Of a DNA stretch of 64,000 bases, positions 1 through 8,000 are shown piece by piece. Source of the DNA: Solenopsis invicta. Lineage: Eukaryota > Arthropoda > Insecta > Hymenoptera > Formicidae. Where the stretch lies: assembly GCF_016802725.1 (NCBI RefSeq), contig NC_052664.1:13294016-13358015 (forward strand). The letters are read 5' to 3'. The notes below the pieces were generated by a model that saw nothing but the letters and a program-made list of their open reading frames with translations, did not search any database and was not told where the DNA came from. The position numbers and the translations under genes are program-made. The stretch's first letter is position 1. Each line of letters opens with the position of its first letter.

Positions 1-1080
1 GTATTTACACGTAACTAAGGTTAATTTATCAGATTTATTATTGTTTTCATTTTTTTATATACATATATTTTTAATATCATCAAAGTGATTGTTACATTAT
101 GTTCGGACATTGGGACATGTTGTGTCCTGATATTGGGATTTAGAGACATTTTAGGCTGTCCGGAGATTAATATAATTCTTTTTTAAATCATTTCTATTTC
201 ATACACACACAAAAAAATAATAAACTATATAAATAATTAAAACTTGTTCCTGTCCATAACCAGATTATCAAAAACAGCCAAAAAATAATAATTAGAAATA
301 GAACCGTAAAAAAACATTGACATAAAAAACGTGTTGCAAAAAATAATTTTGCAACTAATTGTTATAAACATATTATTTAAAATTAATTATAGAGAAAAAT
401 TGATTGCGCCAATCGAATTTAACGAAAAAATTACTAAAGAAACATATATGACTCTTTCTTAAATCATTCATATTTTATGCAAAAAAATAATATAGTCACT
501 TTTTAATAATTTGTTTATAACAATTAGCCGCAAAATTAATTTTTAAATAGTGTTTCTTATGCAATGTTTTCTCATGATCCTGTTCTATTTACAATTGTCA
601 TTTTTTGTCTAACTTTGCTGGTTTGGCTATGAGGTTATTTAATGGGTTAATGTATTTGTTGAATAATTGCAGCTCTTTTTTTAAAACAACAAATAATTGA
701 GTTTTAGTGAGAATAAATAACATTAAAATTAAGTAATTAAAGTAATAATAAAATTGAAGTAAGTCATTTCTAAGATATTTTTTAAATCAATAAACAGTAT
801 AATAGCTCTAATTGTGAATCATTATTATTTAAATAATTGAACACATACATATTTATGCATATATGACGATGTTTATTAAATTGACACATATATCATTGTT
901 TGAGACTGTAATAGTTATAGGTTTTTATTGTATTTTTACTTGAATTATTATTTATTTTTAAATTAACATATCTTTTACAACTATTATATATTTTCTCGAC
1001 TAATTATATCTGTTCTAATTATTGTATATTTTCTTGAGTATTCTGTCTCATTAATTTGCATAAGAATAATAAGTCGAGAA
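1..1080. other. AT-rich intergenic or intronic DNA
   Basis: No open frame with coding character, no recognisable transposon end and no RNA gene is visible. The stretch is dominated by A/T runs. Confidence 0.6.
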
Positions 1081-1800
1081 GCTTTGACTGTAACGATCCA
1101 TCATAACATCATTGTATTCGAAGCAAATAAGTTTTTTCGTGCTCTTAGTGTAAGCAAAGAAAAGTCAGGATTTTCTAAACAGTGATTTGACCGGTACTAT
1201 CCGTTGTTCGTTCAAATCGACGTTACCAAAAAACAATAAGCAAACACGGCCAATGTGGCTATCTCCTGCGAAAATATGCTTTCTCCAAATTTCCTTCGCC
1301 AAACGATTGCTCTGGGGTTCGCGCTCTCGACGAGAGAATCGCAGCCTCAGATTCAGCGAGCGACGCGAGCGAATTATATTTTATAAGACTAAACTTCTTC
1401 GAGCGAAGATTTCGAAAGTATTTGGAGGAATAGTGCGCGCGTCAGCATCTATCAGTGCAATCAGTGCATTTAGTCGCGAGCATTAAAATCAAATTAACGA
1501 GACAGAGGTGGTGTTACTTTTGACAATTACTAAAGACTTTTTTTTTAACTGTTAACACGCTTTGAGTGATCAGTTATTCCTTTTGTCTGCTCCCACTTCC
1601 CATCTTTATCACCGATCCGCTAATGAATCGGTCTTCGTCGTCTTCGCTCTGTACCGTTGCTCGCCCTCATTTCTCGCGCGTTCAATGCTGTATCTGGATA
1701 GAACAGGGCAAAGCCAGACTCTAATCTTTGCACAATTTATTCGCACTCTCTCAAAGTGGCACCGGCATTTAAAGTTTGCTGATTTGCAAACTGAACAAAT
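1081..1800 (+). promoter_or_regulatory. GC-raised island with paired Inr-like motifs
   Basis: GC rises clearly against the flanks. Two arthropod initiator-like TCAGT motifs lie 9 bp apart at 1452-1456 and 1461-1465, downstream of a TATA-like AT run near 1374-1387 that is too far away to act as a normal TATA box. Short open frames here (about 1187-1486 and 1562-1804) show no family resemblance, and the second lacks an ATG start. I read the island as a possible core promoter or 5' non-coding exon of an unseen gene; this is an inference from composition and motifs only. Confidence 0.25.
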
Positions 1801-1989
1801 ATAAATACATATGTACTTATTGAATTATTTATTAAATAATAATTAAAATTAATGTTACAATATCAAAAACTATTTCACATTTTCACCAAAACTTTCACAT
1901 TTTGGAGTAATTTAAAAGTAAAATATCTCAATAATATAACATGATAGAGCAATTTCATTTACTTTATTTTCAGTGATCAAAAATCCATA
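1801..1989. other. AT-rich spacer
   Basis: Nothing recognisable; it ends where the inverted Penelope-like segment begins. Confidence 0.5.
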
Positions 1990-2245
1990 TAACTAAAATT
2001 TTGAAGTTCTTATAGTGAAATTGAGGATGTGATAATAACAGTAACTTGTCAACCATATCAAAAATAGCACCCTTTTTATGACACAGGGGATGGTGTGAGA
2101 AAAAATTTAAGTATCTTCCTGAGAAAGTTGGTTTGCGGTATTGATCGAAAATAATCCTATTATTCACATTTATAAGCATAACATCGAGAAAACTGATTTT
2201 TTCCTCGATCTCTCTCTCCATAGTAAATTGTAAACTGTCATGCAT
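1990..2245 (-). pseudogene. Penelope-like element RT fragment, inverted
   Basis: The minus-strand frame reads as the C-terminal part of a Penelope-like reverse transcriptase. It contains FLDVMLI, then KPTFSGRYLNFFSHHPL, then a GAIFDMVDKLLLLSHPQFH stretch, in the order seen in these elements. There is no upstream RT catalytic core, so the piece is 5' truncated. It lies back-to-back with the GIY-YIG part on the + strand and ends at KNFKILV, the point where the + strand part begins again. The frame then runs into flanking DNA (IWIFDH). It is a dead fragment of a retroelement, not a host gene. Family recognition is from memory of Penelope-like proteins. Confidence 0.75.
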
Positions 2246-2269
2246 ATAAAAACTTCAAAATTTTAGTTA
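1990..2269. repeat. 19-bp inverted junction repeat of the Penelope-like copy
   Basis: The sequence AACTTCAAAATTTTAGTTA at 2251-2269 recurs as its reverse complement at 1990-2008. It encodes the same NFKILV residues on both strands. It therefore marks the overlap between the inverted 5' piece and the sense 3' piece of one insertion. Confidence 0.75.
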
Positions 2270-2592
2270 ACATTTTATTGGAAAATAACTATCCTTTAAA
2301 TTTTATCTTCTCCATGATAAATTTCAGACTCAAACATCTTTTTTATAAAGATGACACCTGCGTTCAGGATAAACGTGTGAGAAGATTTTTTACGATCCTT
2401 TACATTGAGTCGGTATCAGAGAAATTTTCGTCTTTCTCATGTAAGTTTTATTGCAGTGTTACGTTCACAATCTCTTCTAAATTGAATAAATTCATAACTA
2501 TTGGCAAAGATCATACAGAGCTTCTTTCTTGTAATGACGTGGTCTATAAAATTAATTGTAAGGACTGCGATTCTTCTTACGTGGGACAGACA
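2249..2592 (+). pseudogene. Penelope-like element GIY-YIG endonuclease fragment
   Basis: The + strand frame starts with KNFKILVNILLENNYPLNF, the RT-to-endonuclease linker of Penelope-like elements. It runs to a VVYKINCKDCDSSYVGQT motif, which is the Cys-pair plus first strand of the GIY-YIG nuclease fused to these RTs. Similarity stops directly after YVGQT, so the Arg, His and Glu catalytic positions further on are missing. The frame stays open to 2763 by running into unrelated sequence. The endonuclease normally nicks target DNA to prime reverse transcription; this copy cannot. Confidence 0.75.
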
Positions 2593-2852
2593 TCTTCCTA
2601 TCCTCCAGTGTATTCTCCCTTCTTAGGTTCATCACCCCTTCTTCTTCTATTCCTTTCGTTCGGACCACCGAGGCTATCTCGTTTCGGTCCTCATTATTTG
2701 TATCAATTTTCACCGAGATGTAACATCCCATCTCAAGGCTGTGACACGAGTTTTGGTGCTTAGAGGTATTTTGTACATAATTTTCGCTTCAACTTATTTC
2801 CTTTTCCCCCCTTTTTTTTGAATTTACATTATTTTATAATGCGTTTTTTTTA
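2593..2852. other. Unassigned sequence between Penelope fragment and copia insertion
   Basis: Pyrimidine-rich sequence with no similarity that I recognise. It may be the degraded tail of the Penelope-like copy. It ends at the CAATT target site of the copia insertion. Confidence 0.4.
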
Positions 2853-2857
2853 CAATT
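2853..2857. repeat. Left target-site duplication (CAATT)
   Basis: CAATT directly precedes the 5' LTR and is repeated directly after the 3' LTR at 10965-10969. Five bp is the usual duplication size for copia integrases. Confidence 0.9.
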
Positions 2858-3082
2858 TGTTGAATTTGAATCTTAGCGCCGAATGCGCTCCCGTTGCGTA
2901 ATAACTCGGTTGACCCTTTCCTGAGTTCTGGCGCTTGCATCGCTCACGTTGGGTGACGCAATGATATACATTCATTCCAAAGGAGGAAGGCGTCCGTGTC
3001 AGAAGGATAATAAACGATCTTAAAAATACAAACTGTGTTGTTATCTGTGTTGTTACCTGTCTTTCGCAAAATAAAGTCAAAA
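2858..3082 (+). repeat. 5' LTR of copia element
   Basis: The LTR starts TGTTGAATTTG and ends AAAGTCAAAA; the 3' end is thus not the canonical CA. Near its 3' end it contains AATAAA-type signals (GATAATAAACG, AAAATAAAGTC) suited to polyadenylation when used as the 3' LTR. The boundary is fixed by comparison with the 3' LTR and by the target duplication. Confidence 0.93.
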
Positions 3083-3096
3083 GGTTATGGGCCCAG
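3083..3096 (+). promoter_or_regulatory. Primer binding site, initiator Met-tRNA fragment type
   Basis: GGTTATGGGCCCAG starts at the first base after the 5' LTR. It is complementary to the anticodon-arm region of insect initiator methionine tRNA, not to a tRNA 3' end. This is the half-tRNA priming known for Drosophila copia. It primes minus-strand cDNA synthesis. Confidence 0.88.
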
Positions 3097-3394
3097 CACG
3101 CTTCCACTGCGCCTGAAGCTTGAGTGAAGAAAGACGAGCAAGGAGCCCTAAGAGATAATAGGAAAACGAATTGCGCTGCGGGACGCAACAGGAGGACAAT
3201 AGGCGAGATCTGAAAACTCTCACAACAGGTTTCTTTTGCATTCTTTTTAAGGGAAATTGAAGGCATCGTGCCTATGTAAAATCGAACATTGAGATGTGCA
3301 TGTATATTTTATTGGGAATAATACAAATAGAATGATGAAATAGCATGATGCAAGAAATTGGGGAAGGCGGATCGCGTTCAAAATGGAGGGCGGA

Positions 3395-3457
3395 CCGCGT
3401 GGCAACCGCGTGGCGACGCGACGCGTGGCGACGCAACGTGCGGCGACCGCGTGGCGA
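3395..3457 (+). repeat. GC-rich short tandem repeat in copia leader
   Basis: About five degenerate copies of a CGCGTGGCGACG-type unit of 11-15 bp sit in an otherwise AT-rich leader. No coding sense fits. The stretch could form stable RNA structure in the genomic transcript; that role is an inference. Confidence 0.7.
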
Positions 3458-3753
3458 TCCTTGTAAAGGGAGACGCCACTGCAGTGCATTTGAACGGAAA
3501 TAGCAACAGTGCCGAGAAAAATTACCCGTGAAATTAGAATTAGGCTTGCATATAATGTTAAAAGAAACTGAGAAAGTAATTGCATGTAACGTTTAAAAGA
3601 ATTAAAAGAATATGAGCATGCATGTAGAAAGAAAGGGAGAATATTTGCAAGCACCGTGGAAAGAAACTGAGTGAAACAATATCCTAAATTAAGTGACAAT
3701 TTTTCAGAAATTTGATTTATTGATTTTTCGATCGATCGAACTGATTGGCCAAA

Positions 3754-3889
3754 ATGTCGGTTTTAAAAGAAATAGTAGACAAATGCAAACAGGCATTCTT
3801 CATTGACGAGGAAGACATTCAGGCAACGATAGAACTTGACGAGCACTGTTTCACAGTGCAGTTTGCGGCCGGAGAGCGTGTGGTACTGA
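3754..3889 (+). CDS. Candidate first coding exon of copia gag (spliced)
   Basis: An ATG in good context (GCCAAAATG) opens a frame MSVLKEIVDKCKQAFF... that reaches a donor-like GTACGT at 3890 after 45 codons plus one base. If unspliced it ends 6 codons later at a stop. The phase (one base left over) matches the acceptors at 4249 and 4984, so it can join either exon 2 or the main frame without a shift. Translation from here would give Gag an N-terminal extension. The 51-codon unspliced form would instead be a short upstream ORF. Nothing is known to me about this sequence; splicing is inferred from signals and phase only. Confidence 0.45.
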
Positions 3890-4249
3890 GTACGTATTGT
3901 GCACAATAAAAGAAAATTTCTTTTTATTTACCAACATTTTCTTTATGAAAATAAAAGATATGCATACTTTTAACCGTCGCTGATTAGACCAACCAATTTG
4001 CCGTTTTATAAATAAAATACGAGAATCCTGGGTTGCTTGGCCCGTACATGGTTGTGTTCATCGTGGAAAGGCTAAAGTAACTAGAATTGTCTCTGAAATA
4101 AACGGCAGTAACGTTTATGGACGAACAATTCGTTTCCGATTTGTTGGAGTCTGTGTTCGACGAAAGCAATCGAGAAACAAATAACTTCGAGTTCGCTGCT
4201 ACAATGACAGTCTATACAGCAACATTTTACTTCACTCCGTTATTTTTAG

Positions 4250-4528
4250 GTAAAGAAAAGTTGAAAGGTAAATGGAAAGATTTGAAAAAGGAAATAGCGA
4301 ATCTCGAACGAAGCCAGGGTTCAGGCGACGGTTCAGGCGATAACAGTACGGATGACATGGTTGAGTCTAAGGAGAAGGAGCAGATAGAGACAAAAGAGAT
4401 CCGAGAGAATAATAGTAATGACGGTATAACGAACGACGACTCGGATCAGACCGTGGCAAAGACAGTCGAAAACACGGTGCAAGCTTCTCTCTCCGAAGTT
4501 ACTAAACCTGTGCGGAAATTGGAAACAG
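4250..4528 (+). CDS. Candidate second coding exon of copia gag (symmetric cassette)
   Basis: The 279-bp segment lies between an acceptor (TATTTTTAG at 4241-4249) and a strong donor (CAG|GTAAAG at 4529). It is open throughout in the frame that starts at 4117. It begins and ends in the same phase as the flanking exons, so it can be included or skipped without breaking gag-pol. It encodes a Lys-rich, possibly coiled stretch (KEKLKGKWKDLKKEIANLE) followed by a Ser/Asp/Glu-rich acidic region. With both upstream exons the polyprotein would be 1,909 residues. Alternatively the frame 4117-4629 could be read as a separate 170-residue protein, but its end runs into tandem repeats, which makes that less likely. 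Confidence 0.45.
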
Positions 4529-4534
4529 GTAAAG

Positions 4535-4925
4535 AACGACTGTATAAGATCTGTAACGACTGTAAAGGATCTGCTAACGACTGTATAAGATCCGTAACGA
4601 CTGTAAAAGATCTGTTAACGACTGTATAAGATCTGTAACGACTGTAAAGGATCTGCTAACGACTGTATAAGATCCGTAACGACTGTAAAAGATCTGTTAA
4701 CGACTGTACAAGATCTGTAACGACTGTAAAAGATGTGTTAACGACTGTATAAAATCCGTAACGACTGTAAAGGATCTGCTAACGACTGTATAAGATCCGT
4801 AACGACTGAAAAAGATCTGTTAACGACTGTACAAGATCTGTAACGACTGTAAAAGATGTGTTAACGACTGTTTAAAATCTCTAACGACTGTAAAAGAATT
4901 GTAACGACTGTAAAAGAATTGCAAC
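4535..4925 (+). repeat. Alternating 20/21-bp tandem repeat inside candidate copia intron
   Basis: Roughly nineteen copies of an AACGACTGTAWAAGATCTGT-type unit alternate between 20 and 21 bp, giving a ~41-bp dimer. Larger blocks of these dimers also recur, so the array has a higher-order structure. It fills most of the interval between the donor at 4529 and the acceptor at 4984. Many units begin CTAAC or GTAAC, which resembles a metazoan branch-point core. Confidence 0.85.
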
Positions 4926-5007
4926 ATAAGAGGTACATAACGACTGTTTAGAAAATAACGCTAATAACATATTCATTATTACAGAAAATTTAGGTCCGCA
5001 CAACGAA

Positions 5008-8000
5008 ATGGAGAAATCAAACGAGGAAAGGCACGCAGCTCTAAATTATGATGATTTAACGGAAAAATATAAATCACTCCAAAAGTTAATAGAGAAGACG
5101 ATGGCTATGCATAAAAAGGTGCGAGAAGACCTAGAAGGGCAGAGTCGACAAAAGCAGAGAGAAGTGGAGATTCAAGGAGCAATTAAGAAACCGAGGATCA
5201 CTTCAGTTGAAATTTTGCCTTCTGGTTCACGCTTCTTGAAGGACAGTACGAACAGTCCTAGTCGTGGAAATAACTCCAACGAAAACCTCGCAAACCGAAT
5301 CAAAGAAACAATTAAAATTGAGTTGCTGAGCAAGGACAGTGGGACAAAACGGGATTACAAGTTAAGCCCAAAAGTAAAATTCGAACATTTTTATGAATTC
5401 CTTTCCTCTGAACTACGTACCAACGACCTACTCCATGTGATTGATGCGACTGTCAAACCGCCACAAAATTTGAACGAACAACAAAGAGAAAAACAAAGGT
5501 ACAAGGTCAGAGATATTCTGATCAATAGACTAGACCAGACCTACCACTCAAAAATTCTACAAATCCAAGATCCCGCCGAAATAATAGAAAAACTGAGAGA
5601 ATTCAAAAGATGCGAGGTAAACGTCACCAGCCATACCATTAGACAGCAACTATACTCCATCAAATATGACCGCAATAAAGAGACAGCCCTGCAGTTCTGG
5701 GATAAATTCGAAGAGATTATTCGGACTTACGAAAATCTACCGGATACTGCACCTTTAACCGAACAGGAAAAACGAGACGCTTTTTACGCAGCAATAGCAA
5801 ACACTGAACCGGAAGTACAATCTATAGAATTTATGACAAGGAGTCAGACTGGACGAAGCCTTACATATGACGCCCTAAAAAGGTTCATTATTCAAGCCGA
5901 AGCCAATCGAGGCCAAACAACAAACCATCCAAGCTCGAAGCCGAACACAATTACCTCAGTAGCATACGCAAGACTCAGAAATGAGATCCGCTGCTTCGAA
6001 TGTGATGATCTTGGCCATATGAAAAGCGAGTGTCCGAGAAAAGGCATGGGCTTGCGGAAATGCTACGGATGTGGCAAGTTCACCAACCACAAAGCTGCAG
6101 AGTGCCCGAATCGCACAACGGGACAGAAAAACCAACGGAGACGCGGCGGTTGTCGGGGTAGACAGTACGATAATAATAGATCAGAGCGATTCGATAACCG
6201 ATTGCACTCAAACAATAAAAGGTCATTTAAACGATCTCACGGTGGCAAACACCAATATGGGAACAGACAAGATAATCACGAGCAAGAAAACCAGAACTCC
6301 CGGAATAATAGATACGCAAAACGTGGAGGTTACCGAGGAGGATACCGAAACCAGCGAGGAACATCCAAACCAGCGACAACCTCAACTCCTCAAGCTAATT
6401 TAACAAACGACCAACAAAGCTCAGTAAATAATAACCAAGGTGAGAACATACAGAATAATCATTTCGATGTTAGCTTGGTAAGTCAATTAGACAAAAATAA
6501 AATTGATACGGATAAACGACAGTTGGACATGTGTAGGACAAATCGTGTAAATTTGACCGAGAGCAACAGTGGTAAAACAGTTTTAGAAACTTGCGACATT
6601 CTTAACAGCAACGACAGACAGTTTGCGTCATTTATAGCAGACTCAGGGGCTACAGAACACCTTGCCAATACTGAAGAAATCTTCCAATCACTTAATAAAG
6701 CAGGTGTAAATATTATCAAATGCGCAAATAAAAACAGTAATGCAGACTTGATCGCTGAAGGTAAAGGAACGATACACTTATTCACTAACTCCGACAAAAG
6801 AACTCCATTTGTACTAAATAATGTAATTTGCTCAAAGTCACTTTCCTCAAATTTGCTTTCTTTAAGACACTTTGTTGAAGCAGACTGGAAAATTTTATTA
6901 GATAATAAAAGCATTAATATTTTTGATCCAAATTCTAATGAAACTCTTATCTCTGGGAAATATGACAGTCCGTTTTGGTTAATTGAATTCGAAATTAATA
7001 AGCGATCAGAGCCAAAGGTTGGATATACATATGACACGTATGTAACGAAGGACAAAGAATTGTTTACGATTGAGGGGAGTAACGAACTTCAAGTTATTTC
7101 TGCGCAAGATAAAGAATGTAAAACGACTGAGGCTGCTGAGCAAGTGACGCAGACTGACGACGGTTCGACGACAGTAAACACTTTAAAACAGACAGATCAC
7201 GTATCAGCAACAATCGATGGAATGGAAAGCTCTTTGTTTTCAAATTTCGACACCACCATTACAGACAGAAAAATTACGAACGTAGACGAGCTACCAACTA
7301 TCGAAATACTTGACTCAGACTCCCCATTCACTAAGACGTACAGTGACTTCATTAAAACGAACAAAGCTATGCTTTGGCATGCGCGAATGGGCCACTCATC
7401 ATTAAGCTATCTGATAAAATTACAAAAAATATGGAAAACTAATAGAGATTTGCAGAATGCCGTGTTCGATAAAAGCATTTTAGACTGTGAAATCTGCGCA
7501 CTTTCAAAATTGCAAAGGTTGCCATTCCAAACGGAAAGAAGACGCGCAACTAGACCCTTACAAATTATACATTCAGATGTGATGGGTAAAATATCTCCAC
7601 TCACACATCCCGCAAGATATCAATATATTTCAGTTTTTATTGATGACTACTCGCGTTTGGCTCTAGCGTATCCCATGAAAAGTAAAGATCAAACTGGTCA
7701 TTGTCTGGAAAGATTTTTGAAAAGCACTCGAAACCTTTTGGGTAGAAACGAGAAAGTCTGTTATCTTCGAAGCGATCAAGGCACAGAATACATGGGAGGT
7801 CATACAAACGAAGTCTTAAAAAGGGAAGGCATTGAATACCAAACTGCTTGTCCGGATACGCCCCAACACAATGGTGTTTCAGAACGGTTTAATCAAACAA
7901 TACAAAAGAAAGTACGAGCTTACATGCTTGATTCTAAATTACCGCTGAACATGTGGGACCTGGCTCTTGGAGCAAGTATATATGTATACAATCGTACACC

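Noticed and set aside
3247..3699. 150-codon minus-strand open frame in the copia leader
   Set aside because: It is antisense to the leader, overlaps the GC mini-repeat and shows no domain; its length is explained by repeat structure.
4535..4925. Regularly spaced repeats resembling a CRISPR array
   Set aside because: The units are contiguous with no unique spacers, and the context is a eukaryotic retrotransposon.
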